Below, piece after piece: positions 1-10,300 of a DNA stretch of 64,000 bases; the stretch's first letter is position 1, and every line of letters begins with the position of its first letter. Made by a program: the position numbers and the translations under genes. Source of the stretch: Paenibacillus caseinilyticus (GTDB lineage: Bacteria; Bacillota; Bacilli; Paenibacillales; NBRC-103111); NCBI RefSeq assembly GCF_027533645.1, contig NZ_JAQAGY010000011.1, forward strand, positions 124,001-188,000, given 5' to 3'. The notes under the pieces are model-generated. The model saw nothing but the letters and a program-made list of their open reading frames with translations. It searched no databases and was not told the DNA's origin.

Positions 1-630
1 TTCCAGCTCCCGCTTCCAATAAGAAGCGGCCTCCATGTTCTCCTTGAACAGCATCAGGTCCACGATATAGTCCTTGTAAGTGCACTTCAGCGCCGGAGGA
101 GCATAATGGGCATCGGCCTTGAGCCCAAGATACGTATTGACCAGTTCGGTAATGAATGAAGCCGCGCTCCACCCATCGAGAATGCTGTGATGGAACATCC
201 ACCCGAAGGCGTAGTGCGCATCATCCAGGCGGTAGAGCTTCGCCCTCCACAAGGGGGCCTCCGCCATGGAGAAAGGCCGGCTCCGGTCCTCGCTAAGGGA
301 CTGCTGCAGCCTCTGCTCCTGTTCTTCCTTGGAATGGAGGCGCCAATCGTGGTCCTCCACCTGCACGTCTACCTTGCGGTGAACGATCTGGATCCCGGAA
401 TCGGACAGATCGAAGTGAAAGCTCGTACGCAGGATCGAATGCTTCTGTACCAACAGCTCCAGCGCTCTCTGAAACAGCAGACGCTCGAAGCCGGGTTCCC
501 TCAGCTGATAGACGAACTGTTCGTGATACAGGGACTGCCCGCTGTGCCGCAAGGAATAGAAGACCATTCCCTGCTGAATGTCACTCATGGGATAGAGGTC
601 TTCAATTTGATCTGTGTCCAGGTTAACCAT
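1..630 (-). CDS. NRPS, fourth gene of the cluster, N-terminal part (partial)
   Basis: This is the first 210 codons of a further non-ribosomal peptide synthetase; the gene continues past the left edge. The visible part is the N-terminal lobe of a condensation (C) domain. It opens with the typical DLYPMSDIQQGMVF-type segment and carries the catalytic HHxxxDG motif as HHSILDGWS near residue 155. It should accept the peptidyl chain from the Ser carrier at the end of the preceding protein and join it to the next amino acid. The ATG overlaps the upstream stop by 8 bases (ATGGTTAA) and has GGAGGACACC as ribosome site, so translation is probably coupled. The remaining modules and any thioesterase lie outside the window, so the end of the peptide is unknown. 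Confidence 0.9.
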   Translation of the reverse strand, partial: MVNLDTDQIEDLYPMSDIQQGMVFYSLRHSGQSLYHEQFVYQLREPGFERLLFQRALELLVQKHSILRTSFHFDLSDSGIQIVHRKVDVQVEDHDWRLHSKEEQEQRLQQSLSEDRSRPFSMAEAPLWRAKLYRLDDAHYAFGWMFHHSILDGWSAASFITELVNTYLGLKADAHYAPPALKCTYKDYIVDLMLFKENMEAASYWKRELE

Positions 631-3600
631 GGTGTCCTCCCAACAGCTTCTGTTTCAGCTCATCCAGCTGATTCTTGATTTCGTCTCTTTTGGTGCTGTG
701 CCCGGCTGCCTGGTCCGCTTGCGTTCCCTTGTCCGGGAGGAGCCGGGATAAATCCGCGATGCTCGGGGCGGCATACAAGTCCTTCAAGGTCAGCTCCACT
801 CCAAAACGGCTGCGGAGCTGCTCCATGAGGCGGATCGCTTTGATCGAATCGCCCCCGAGGTTGAAATAGTTATCCGTGATGCCGATCCTGCCGATTCCCA
901 GTACCTCCTCCCATAGGGCAGCCAGCTGCATCTCCGTCTCGCTGCGGGGAGCCTGATAGGTCTCCTGCTCCAGGTGGACCTCGGGGCTGGGCAGCGAGGC
1001 ACGGTCTACCTTGCCGCTGGGGGTGAGAGGCATACGTTCCAGCCGGATGATGTAGCGGGGAATCATGAAGGAAGGCAGCCTGCCCGCGAGCTGCAGCCGG
1101 ATCTCGGCCGTCCGGATATCAATGCTTGCCGTAACATACGCGCAGAGATAGGTCTCCTCTTCCTCCCTCGCTATGACGACGGCCTCCTTCAGACTGTCAA
1201 GCTGAAGGAGCTGCGTCTCGATTTCCCCCAGCTCGATCCGGTAGCCGCGGATTTTGACCTGATGATCGAGTCTTCCGAGGTACTCCACCACTCCATCCGG
1301 GAGCCAGCGGGCAGCGTCCCCCGTCCGGTACAGCAGTTCTCCCGGGCGGAAAGGATTCGCAGCGAATCGCTCGGCCGTGAGCTCCGGACGGTTCCAGTAC
1401 CCCCGCGCCAAGCCGGCACCGCCTATGTACAGCTCGCCGGAGGCCAATAACGGTACCGGCTGCCGGTGCCTGTCCAGGATATACAGCTGCATATTGTCGA
1501 TAGGTCTGCCGATCGGCACGCTGGAGTGATGAGCCCCAAGCTCCGCGCAATCGAAGAAAGAGACATCTACGGTCGCCTCCGTCGGTCCATACAGATTGAT
1601 CAGCTGCGTTCCGTTCGGAGCCGTCAGCTCTTCTTGGAACCGCCTCGCAAGCGGCAGGCCGAGGGCTTCTCCGCTCGCAAATACGCGTCTTACGGAGATG
1701 AGCTTCCGGACCTCCGGCACCGTACGGATATGCTCGACAAACTGCTGCAGCATGCTGGGCACAAAATGCAGGGTGGTGACCCCATGATCGTCAATCGCTT
1801 TTATGATCTGACGAGGCTCCTTCTCGTGCCCGGGCGGAAGCAGGCACAGCTGCGCGCCCGCCATCGCCCACCAGAACAGCTCCCACACCGATACATCGAA
1901 GCTGATACTCGTTTTTTGCAAAATAACGTCGTCCGGCTGCAGCGGGCAGCTCTTCTGCATCCAGTGGATCCGGTTCACGACGGAATGATGCTCGATCATC
2001 ACTCCCTTCGGCCGGCCGGTCGAGCCGGACGTATACATGATGTACGCCAAGGAGCGGGAGGTACCCACCGGCTCCGGATTGCCGCTCGGGACTGCGCTGC
2101 TCACCGCCTCTTGAATCCGGATGATCTCCGTCTGACCGAGCTTCACATCTCCAAGAGTAGTCAATACCAGGGAAGCTCCGCTGTCTTCCAGCATGTACCG
2201 GATGCGCTCCTGCGGGTATTCGGGGTCAAGTGGGACGTAGGCGGCACCGGCCTTGAGGATCGCCAGCAGCCCGACGATCATCTCCGGCGACCGCTCCGCA
2301 AGGATGCCGACAGGGGTGTCCACCCCTGCGCCTCTCTCGCGCAGCACCCGGGCTAGGCGGTTAGCCCGCCCGTTCAGCTCCCGGTAGGTGAGGCGCTCCC
2401 GCTCCATCACCACAGCCACCCGATCCGGGGTGCGCGCCGCCTGCGCTTCGAACAAGCCGTGGATCGTCTGCTCCCTCGGGTAGTCCGCTCCCGTGTCGTT
2501 GAAGCGCTCCAGCAGGAGACGCCTCTCTGCCGCCGTCAGCACCTCCAGCTCGGCCAGCTTCAGCTCAGGCGATTGCACGATCTGACCCAGCAGCTGTTCG
2601 TAGTGCCGGATCATCCGCTCTGCCGACGCCCGGGAGAACAGCTTCGCCGCATATTCCAGCTCCAGCTCGATCGTCTCCGGTACTATCCGCTCTGGATCCA
2701 TCCGCTCTGCCGCCTGCAGCGTCAGATCGAACTTGGACACGGGGTTGTCGAACGCAAACGGAGTGATGCTCCCTTCCGTGATGTCCTGCGGCGGTCTCGC
2801 CTGCCCCGTGTTCTGCATGACAAACATGACGTCGAACACCGGGTTGCGGCTCAGGTCCCTTGGCAGCTGCAGCTGCTGAACGAGCTGCTCGAACGGGTAG
2901 TCCTGATGCTCGTACGCTTCCAGCGCGCCCTCCTTCACTTCCCGCAGGAATTCGAGGAACGTCTTCTCCCCTTGAGGTCTTCCCCGCAGGGCCAGGGTGT
3001 TCACGAACATGCCGAGCACGGAGTCCAGGTCGGCATGAGGGCGTCCGGCGACCGGCATGCCGACGATGACGTCCTCTTGGCCGCTGTATCGCGCCAGCAG
3101 CACTTGGAAGCTAGCGAGCAGCAGCATGCTCAGCGTCAGGCCTTCCGCCGCGCACAGCGCTTGCAGCTGCCGGGTCAGCTCCTGCGGCAGAGCGAGCCGT
3201 ACCCGGCCGCCTTCGAAGCTCTGCTGCGCCGGCCGCGGATCGTCAGCCGGCAGATTCAGCACCGGCAGCTCTCCGGCGAGCCGCTCCAGCCAGTAGGCTT
3301 CCTGGCGCTGCATCTCCTCTCCCCGCAGCCGCTCCCGCTGCCAGGCGGCATAGTCCTTGTACTGGAGGGGCAGCGGCTGAAGCGTCTCCCCTCGGTAGAG
3401 CTGCAGCCACTCGCGCACGAACAGGTTCATCGACACACCGTCGGAGACGATATGGTGCAGATCGACGAGCAGCAGCGCTTCGCCGCCGGGCAGCGGCAGC
3501 AGCCCCGCCCGCAAGAGCGGCGCCCGGCTCAGGTCGAACGGCCGGATGAAGCGGGCGACGAGCCTGCGGAGCTCCGGGCCGCCGTCCGCATCCGCGCTTA

Positions 3601-6600
3601 TGCTTAGCGGCATCGCGCCTTGCTGAGGGGGCTGCTGCGGTGTGCCGAAGACCTGCCGCCCGAAGGCGGCATACGGTTCGAGCTCCAGCGCTTCGAGCTC
3701 GAACGCAGCGGAAGGGTGCACGTACTGCACCGGCTCTCCGCCCTCCAGCCCGAACGAGGTGCGAAGCGCCTCGTGCCGCCCGATCATCCCGGCGAAGGCT
3801 CCCTCCATCCGCGTCTTGTCCCAAGCGCCGCTGAGCCGGAACGCGCCGGGCATGTTGTAGCTCGTCTGCAAGCCCTCCAGCTGCGCCAGCACGTACAGCC
3901 GCTTCTGTGCCGACGATACCGCATAGTACGGCTGCTCGGGCACCGGCGCGATCGCGCTGTAGGCGCTGCGCTCCAAGCGGCCCAGGTGCGCGGTCATCTC
4001 CTCCAGGGTCGGATTCGCGAACAGGTCGCGCAGCGCCGCCTCCACATGCAGCTCCTTGTGGATGCGGGCGGCCAGGCTCATGGCCTTCAGCGAGTGGCCT
4101 CCGAGCTCGAAGAAGTGGTCTCGCAGGCCGACCCGTTCCACGCCCAGGAGCTCCTGCCAGATGCGGGCGAGCGCGGCTTCGCGCTTGTCCCTCGGCGCGG
4201 CATAGGCTTCGCGTCCGCCCCCCTCCTGCGGCCGGGGCAGCGCACGGCGGTCCAGCTTGCCGCTTGGCGTGAGCGGCAGCCGCTCCACGGCCACGAACCG
4301 GGACGGGAGCATATACTCCGGCAGGCTGCGCGCCAGATAGGCCCGCAGCTCTGCGGGAGCGGGAGCATCCTGCCCCGGCGCAGCGGTGATGTAGGCGCAG
4401 AGCGCCTGGCGGCCCCCGTCTTCGTCGAAGGCGGTGACGGCGGCCTCTCGAATACTGTTGTGGGCCAGCAGCTTCGCTTCGATCTCGCCGGTTTCAACCC
4501 GGTAGCCCCGGATTTTGACTTGGCCGTCCATTCGTCCGAGGTACTCCAGCTCGCCACCCGGCAGCCAGCGCACCAGGTCGCCCGTGCGGTATATCCGCCC
4601 GCCGGGGATGTGCGGGTGGTTCAGGGTGAACCTCTCGGCCGTCAGCTCCGGCCGGTTCACATAACCGCGCGCCACCCCGTCCCCGCCAATGCACAGCTCC
4701 CCGGGCACGCCAATCGGCTGAAGCTGATCGTCCGCGCTCAGGATGTAACACTGTACATTGGGCAAAGGACGTCCAATCGGAAGCATCTGGCTGCCGGGAA
4801 CGCCGCCGTCCTCCAGCAGAAACTCCGTACGCCGGATCGGATGAATCACCGCATCGACGCAGCACTCGGTCGGACCGTACACGTTCCAGATCGTCAGCCC
4901 CGGGTCAGCGAAGGCATGCCAGAGACCGCGGACCGTCGAACGGGTCAGCGCTTCCCCGCCGACCAGGAGGTGCCTCAACCCGCTGGGGGCAGCTGCGGCT
5001 GCGCCCTCGGCGCCTGCGGCAATCTCCGCCGCACTCCCGCTTCGCAGTGCTTTCTCGTCGCTTCTCCCGCTTCGCAGCACTTCATCCGCTGCTGGCCCGC
5101 TTGGCAGGAATTTATCCTCACTGCCGGCCCTCTGCTGCGCTTCGTCCACTCCATTTCCTATCCGCGCCCCTTCCGCGCATAGGAAGGCCAGATGGCTCGG
5201 GGTGCCGTCGCACACCTCAATGCCATGCGCTCGGATATAGCTCATAAACGCCCTCGGCTGGGTCCGGCATTCCTCCGGCAGCACATGCAGCGTATGCCCG
5301 AACAGCAGGGCGCTGCCGATCTGCTGCACCGAGGCGTCGAACACATGGGAGGCGAGCAGTGCGACCTTCAGCGGTTCCGTGGAATAGCCGTATACTTCCC
5401 GCTGCAGGCCGTACAGTAAATTCACCACGGAAGCGTGCTCGATCCCTACACCCTTCGGCTGCCCGGTTGAACCGGATGTGTAGATCACGTAGGCCAGATC
5501 GCTGGCGCTGCAGCCCTGAGGCGGATTACAGCTGTCGGCATCGTCTGCCGTGTCGCCATCATCTATAGCAAGCTTCTCCCCGTCAAAAGAGACATTTTCC
5601 ATCCAATGCCGCTGTGTCAGCAGGAGTGCGGCTCCGCTGTCGTGCAGCATGAACCTCCGGCGCTCGTCCGGATCTTGCGGCTGGAGCGGCAGGTAGGCTC
5701 CGCCCGCCTTGAGGATGGCCAGCAGGCCAATGAGCATGTCCGCCGACCGCTCCGTCATCAGCCCGACGACCGTGTTCGGCTGCACTCCTCTGGACCGTAG
5801 GGTATGCGCCAGCTGGTTCGCCCGCGCGTTCAGCTCCCCGTAGCTCAGCCGCCGGCTGCCCCACACCACCGCCGTGCGCTCGGGTGTGCGCTCGGCCTGG
5901 GCCTCGAACAGATCCTGGATCGTCCGCTCCTCAGGGTACGCGTGCCGGTACCCGCGGAACCCTTCAAGCTGAAGCGTTTCTTCCGGGGTAAGGATGTGCA
6001 GGCCGCGGATATACCGGTTCTCCTGGGCGGTACACTGGGCAATCAGCTGCCGCAGATGGCCTTCTATACGGCCGATCGTGAGTGCGTCGTACACCTGCGA
6101 GTTATACACAAGCTCTACCGCCAGCTCCTCGCCTGGAATCACCAGCACGTTGAAATCATAGTTGGTCTGTTCGTCCGCCTGAACGCTCCGCACGGCAAAT
6201 CCGTTGCCCGGAATCTCATCCCCCTGCTTCAGCTGCTCCTCCACAGGGTAGTTCTCAAAGACAACAATATGCTGGAACAGCTCCCGCTTCAGTCTGCTGC
6301 CCGCCTGAATTTCGGCCAGGGAGGCAAAGTCGAAGCTCGCCGACCGAACCGCCTGCACCTGCACCTGCCCCAGCAGCTCGGCCAAGGTTTGGTCCGGGCC
6401 GCATTGAATCCGCACCGGGATCGTATTGATGAACAAGCCGACCATGGTCTCGACGCCCGGCAGCTCGGGAGGCCTTCCCGACACCACGCTGCCGAAGACC
6501 ACATCCTTCGTTCCGTTATAAGCTTGAAGCAGCAGCCCCCAGATGGATTGGAACACTACATTCAAGGTGACCTGATGCTGCCGGGCGAGCTGGACTAGTC

Positions 6601-7324
6601 CGGCGGTCTCTTCCCGGCTCAGGGTGAAGGTGACCGCTTCCTTGACATACTCGCGCGCGGCGCCGGATTTTGGCCGCAGGAGCGAGGGAATCACCGCCGT
6701 CTGCTCGCAGCCTTCCAGATACGATGTCCAGTACGCTGCCGCCTCTTCATGATCCTGCTGCTGCAGCCAGTTCACATAATCGCTGTACGGCTTCACGGGT
6801 GCCAGACGGACGGGTTCGCCCGTAGCAAGGCTTTGATACATATGCATAAAATCCTTCATGAGAAGCGAGACGCACCATCCGTCCATCAGAATGTGATGGT
6901 GCGTCCAGATCACTTGATAGTCCCGCTCACCGGTTCTAATAAGGACCACCCGGAGCAGCATGTCCCTGGATAACTGAAATCCCTGAGTCCGCTCCGAATG
7001 CCGGCGCTCTCGTATGGCTTCGCGCTGGACGGCGTCGGAACGATCTCTGAGGTCCTCGAAGCTCACCGTCAGCTTTCGTTCCTTGAGCACGACCTGCATG
7101 CTGCGCGATAGCTTCTTATACCGGAACACCGTCCGCAGCACCTCGTGCCTGGCGATCAGATGGTTGACGCAGTCCTCAAACCGCTGCGGATCCACATCCC
7201 CCTGCAGGGTGAACACGAACTGCTCGATATAAGCCCCGGCGTCGTCCCCCTTCACATCGTGGAACAGCATTCCTTCCTGCATGCCGGTCAAGGGATATAT
7301 TTTTTGAATGTCCTGTTTGTTCAT
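623..7324 (-). CDS. NRPS, third gene: C-A(Gln)-T-C-A(Ser)-T
   Basis: Bimodular peptide synthetase of 2233 residues. Landmarks are a C domain with HHHILMDGWC (about 145), A domain with TSGSTGQPKG (about 618), carrier LGGHS (about 1077), second C with HHIVSDG (about 1291), second A with TSGSTGRPKG (about 1768) and carrier LGGDS (about 2157). Residues at the ten specificity positions read DAQDLGVVDK (published Gln code) and DVWHFSLVDK (published Ser code). There is no E domain, so both residues should stay L. The protein ends in a charged helix-like tail. I choose ATG 7324: GGAGGG lies 7 bases upstream, whereas the earlier TTG at 7339 overlaps that ribosome site. The gene starts 39 bases after the previous NRPS stop. 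A low-complexity insert of about 65 residues splits the first A domain (see the feature at 4985). Confidence 0.93.
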   Translation of the reverse strand: MNKQDIQKIYPLTGMQEGMLFHDVKGDDAGAYIEQFVFTLQGDVDPQRFEDCVNHLIARHEVLRTVFRYKKLSRSMQVVLKERKLTVSFEDLRDRSDAVQREAIRERRHSERTQGFQLSRDMLLRVVLIRTGERDYQVIWTHHHILMDGWCVSLLMKDFMHMYQSLATGEPVRLAPVKPYSDYVNWLQQQDHEEAAAYWTSYLEGCEQTAVIPSLLRPKSGAAREYVKEAVTFTLSREETAGLVQLARQHQVTLNVVFQSIWGLLLQAYNGTKDVVFGSVVSGRPPELPGVETMVGLFINTIPVRIQCGPDQTLAELLGQVQVQAVRSASFDFASLAEIQAGSRLKRELFQHIVVFENYPVEEQLKQGDEIPGNGFAVRSVQADEQTNYDFNVLVIPGEELAVELVYNSQVYDALTIGRIEGHLRQLIAQCTAQENRYIRGLHILTPEETLQLEGFRGYRHAYPEERTIQDLFEAQAERTPERTAVVWGSRRLSYGELNARANQLAHTLRSRGVQPNTVVGLMTERSADMLIGLLAILKAGGAYLPLQPQDPDERRRFMLHDSGAALLLTQRHWMENVSFDGEKLAIDDGDTADDADSCNPPQGCSASDLAYVIYTSGSTGQPKGVGIEHASVVNLLYGLQREVYGYSTEPLKVALLASHVFDASVQQIGSALLFGHTLHVLPEECRTQPRAFMSYIRAHGIEVCDGTPSHLAFLCAEGARIGNGVDEAQQRAGSEDKFLPSGPAADEVLRSGRSDEKALRSGSAAEIAAGAEGAAAAAPSGLRHLLVGGEALTRSTVRGLWHAFADPGLTIWNVYGPTECCVDAVIHPIRRTEFLLEDGGVPGSQMLPIGRPLPNVQCYILSADDQLQPIGVPGELCIGGDGVARGYVNRPELTAERFTLNHPHIPGGRIYRTGDLVRWLPGGELEYLGRMDGQVKIRGYRVETGEIEAKLLAHNSIREAAVTAFDEDGGRQALCAYITAAPGQDAPAPAELRAYLARSLPEYMLPSRFVAVERLPLTPSGKLDRRALPRPQEGGGREAYAAPRDKREAALARIWQELLGVERVGLRDHFFELGGHSLKAMSLAARIHKELHVEAALRDLFANPTLEEMTAHLGRLERSAYSAIAPVPEQPYYAVSSAQKRLYVLAQLEGLQTSYNMPGAFRLSGAWDKTRMEGAFAGMIGRHEALRTSFGLEGGEPVQYVHPSAAFELEALELEPYAAFGRQVFGTPQQPPQQGAMPLSISADADGGPELRRLVARFIRPFDLSRAPLLRAGLLPLPGGEALLLVDLHHIVSDGVSMNLFVREWLQLYRGETLQPLPLQYKDYAAWQRERLRGEEMQRQEAYWLERLAGELPVLNLPADDPRPAQQSFEGGRVRLALPQELTRQLQALCAAEGLTLSMLLLASFQVLLARYSGQEDVIVGMPVAGRPHADLDSVLGMFVNTLALRGRPQGEKTFLEFLREVKEGALEAYEHQDYPFEQLVQQLQLPRDLSRNPVFDVMFVMQNTGQARPPQDITEGSITPFAFDNPVSKFDLTLQAAERMDPERIVPETIELELEYAAKLFSRASAERMIRHYEQLLGQIVQSPELKLAELEVLTAAERRLLLERFNDTGADYPREQTIHGLFEAQAARTPDRVAVVMERERLTYRELNGRANRLARVLRERGAGVDTPVGILAERSPEMIVGLLAILKAGAAYVPLDPEYPQERIRYMLEDSGASLVLTTLGDVKLGQTEIIRIQEAVSSAVPSGNPEPVGTSRSLAYIMYTSGSTGRPKGVMIEHHSVVNRIHWMQKSCPLQPDDVILQKTSISFDVSVWELFWWAMAGAQLCLLPPGHEKEPRQIIKAIDDHGVTTLHFVPSMLQQFVEHIRTVPEVRKLISVRRVFASGEALGLPLARRFQEELTAPNGTQLINLYGPTEATVDVSFFDCAELGAHHSSVPIGRPIDNMQLYILDRHRQPVPLLASGELYIGGAGLARGYWNRPELTAERFAANPFRPGELLYRTGDAARWLPDGVVEYLGRLDHQVKIRGYRIELGEIETQLLQLDSLKEAVVIAREEEETYLCAYVTASIDIRTAEIRLQLAGRLPSFMIPRYIIRLERMPLTPSGKVDRASLPSPEVHLEQETYQAPRSETEMQLAALWEEVLGIGRIGITDNYFNLGGDSIKAIRLMEQLRSRFGVELTLKDLYAAPSIADLSRLLPDKGTQADQAAGHSTKRDEIKNQLDELKQKLLGGHHG
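2180..5945 (-). repeat. Long repeat, copy in third NRPS gene (A-T-C-A block)
   Basis: This stretch closely matches 14850-18615 in the second NRPS gene at both DNA and protein level. It runs from the start of one A domain back through the LCL-type C domain and carrier to the Gln-activating A domain. Long identical runs are visible, for example around 4190-4310 versus 16840-16960. The low-complexity insert inside it differs in length and sequence. Boundaries were placed by eye. Confidence 0.75.
4985..5180 (-). other. Low-complexity insert in first A domain of third NRPS gene
   Basis: About 65 residues rich in Ala, Ser, Gly, Glu and Arg lie at the same site as the insert at 17631-17855. It shares the end segment AAEIAAGAE but otherwise has a different sequence and length, with imperfect repeats of LRSG-type units. 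Confidence 0.85.
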
Positions 7325-7363
7325 CTGTGCTCCCTCCAAGCGCGTTCTGTTCGCTCCATTCGG

Positions 7364-10300
7364 CTATTCTTCCAATAACAGCTCCAGTTCGCCCAAGTCG
7401 ATCTCGATGCCGTAATCGCTCGGCGTGGATTCCGCCTCTTCCTTACCGGCGCAGTGCTGGACCACCTCCCGCAGGCTCTGCTCCAGGTGGGCGGCCAGCC
7501 GTTCCATTGTCGCTTCCTCGTACTCGTGCGCATTGTACCGCAGCTCTATCGTAAGCCTGCCCGCCGCCACGACCGCCGCCACGTCCAGGGCATACAGCAC
7601 CCCAGCCTGCTCGCTGACGGTATTTCCCACCGGCATGGCAGAAGAGACGAACCCATCCGCGCCGCTTCCCGCTTGGGCCGGGTCCACCTGCCCCAGGTAG
7701 TTGAACAAGAGGTCCGGTTGGCGTTGGTTACCCTCACCACTGCGGTTCGGCAGGAGCCCCTTCAGGAGCCCGTAGCCGATCCCTTTGCGGGGCACCCGGC
7801 GGAGCGTTTCTTTGACCTGCTTGATCGTTGTGGACAGCGGCTCATCCGCCCCGGCCGTCAGATGCACCGGGTACAGGCTCGTGAACCAGCCGACCGTCCG
7901 GCTGACGTCCACGCCCTCCAGCACGTCTTCCCGGCCGTGGCCTTCCAGATGGAGGCTCACTTCCGAGTTCCCCGACCAGCGCTGCACCGCCATAGCCAGC
8001 GAGGCCAGCAGCAGGTCGTTGATCTCCGTGTGATACGCCCGGTGGGCCCGGGTCAGCAGCTCCTCCGTGAGTTCCGCCGGCCACGTGACGCTCCGGCTGC
8101 GTTGGTCGGCAAGCCGCCTTTGCTCCACGCGGTGATCCTTCGGCAGAGGCGCTCCGGTTCGGCGCTCCGCTTCATCCCAGTACGCCGCTTCCTTCTTCAG
8201 CGCCTTGCCCGCCGCGTAGTCGCGCAGCTTGCGGGACCACCGCTGGTACGAAGCGGTCTTCGGCGGAAGGGCAATCGCTTCCCCACGGCTCAGCTGCGCG
8301 TACCCCTGCGCCAAGTCCTCGAGCAGGATGCGCCACGACACCCCGTCCACCACCAGATGGTGGATCACGATCAGCAGGTGGTCGCCTTCCCGCGTCCGGA
8401 AGAGCCCCAGCCGCACCAACGGACCGTGCTCCAGCCGCAGGCTGCGCTGCAGCCGCTCGGCTTGGTGCCAGATGGATGCTTCAGCATCCTCCTCCACCGC
8501 TGCTTCTTGCTCCAGATCAATGACCTCGAGCGTAAAGTGCGGCGCTTCCCCGCCGTCTGAGTACGCCTGCTCCACCTGTCCGCCTGCGACCCGGTAACGC
8601 AGCCGCAGAGCGTCGTGATGGGAGACAAGTCGTTCGAACACAGTCTCCAGCTTTCCGGGGTCGATCCCCCCGGGACGGTGCAGCATGACCGCCTGATTGA
8701 AGTGGTCGGGCATGTCTGCATACTGCCCGAAAAACCACTCCTGGATGGGCGTCAGCGGAACGCTGCCGGAAGCCGGGCCCTGTTCCTCCGCCGTCTGCGG
8801 CCCGCTTTCTTTGACATACTCGCTTAACGCTTCGATTACGGGATGGCGGAACAGGTCTTTCATCTCGAAGGTCAGTCCATGGCTGCCCAGACGGGAAGCC
8901 ACTTGGATCGCCTTGATCGAATCGCCCCCGAGCTCGAAGAAGTTGTCCCGGATGCCGAGGCCCGGCACGCCGAGCACTTCGCGCCAAACACTGACGAGCG
9001 CTTCCTGAACGGGCGTGCGGGGCGGTGCATAGTCCGCTCCTGCGGCCAGGCCGACGGCCGGCTCGGGCAGCGCTTTGCGGTCCAGCTTGCCGTTCACGGT
9101 CAGCGGGAGCCCATCGAGCCGGACGAAGTAAGCCGGGATCATATAGCCGGGCAGCCCTCCGGACAAGAATGAGCGGAGCTCAGCGGAGGACAGCTCCTCA
9201 CGGGAGCCGGACACATAGTAGGCGCACAGCGCCGGCTGGCCCGGCTGATCCTCCCGGACGATCACGGCCGCCTGGCCGATGCTTCCGTGCCGCAGCAGTG
9301 CCGCTTCGATCTCCCCGAGTTCGATACGGTAGCCTCGGATCTTCACCTGATGGTCGATCCGGCCCAGGTATTCCAGAGAGCCGTCCGGCAGCCATCGGGC
9401 CAAGTCCCCGGACCGGTACAGCCGCTCTCCCGGGAGAAGCGGATGGTCGATGAACCTCTCCGCGGTCAGCTCCGGCCGATTCAGGTAGCCTCTCGCCAGC
9501 CCGTCCCCGCTGATGCACAGCTCACCCGGCACCCCGATCGGTACGGCCTGGAGCCGCTTGTCCAGAATGCAGGCGGACAGGGTCGGAATCGGGCTGCCGA
9601 TGCTTCTCGAGTTCGAAGCGATCTCCGCCTCCCCGATCTCTTGGAAGGTCACATGCACGGTGGTCTCGGTAATGCCGTACATGTTGATCAGCCTGGCGGC
9701 GGGATACCGCTTCTTCCATGGCTGCAGAAGAGCCGGCTGCAGCGCTTCTCCGCCGAAGATGACGTATCTCACCTGCAGCGGGCTATCCTGCTTCTCGTCC
9801 GCCTGGATCAGCTGATGGAATGCGGTCGGCGTCTGGTTGACCACCGTGACTCCGTGATGGTTCAGCAGCCGGCGATAAGCCGCCGGGTCCAGCGTGGCCT
9901 CCTTGGGCACCACAATCAACGTGCCGCCGTACAGCAGCGCACCGTACATTTCCCACACAGAGAAGTCAAAGCAGAACGAGTGGAACATTGTCCATACGTC
10001 GCGTTCCGAAAAACGGAACGCGAACCGGTCGTTCTTCAACAGGCGGATCACCTGACGGTGCTCGATCATCACCCCTTTGGGCGTCCCTGTGGAGCCGGAG
10101 GTATAGATCACATAGGCCAAGTCGGACGGATGGTTGACTGGCTCCGGATTGGAGGTTTCTCCTTGGAATAGCGCTGTGTCGTTCAGGGAGATGATGTTCC
10201 CTGAGAATGCCGCTCTGCCGGCGCTTTCGCCCCTTCCCTGGACGAGCAGGTGGCTGCAGCCGCTATCCTCCAGCATGAACCGGATTCGTTCCGCAGGATA

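Noticed and set aside
3620..5182. Long plus-strand open frame (520 codons) opposite the third NRPS gene
   Set aside because: It is antisense to conserved A and T domains, Arg/Gln/Pro-rich, has no ribosome site, and similar frames occur opposite every repeated module.
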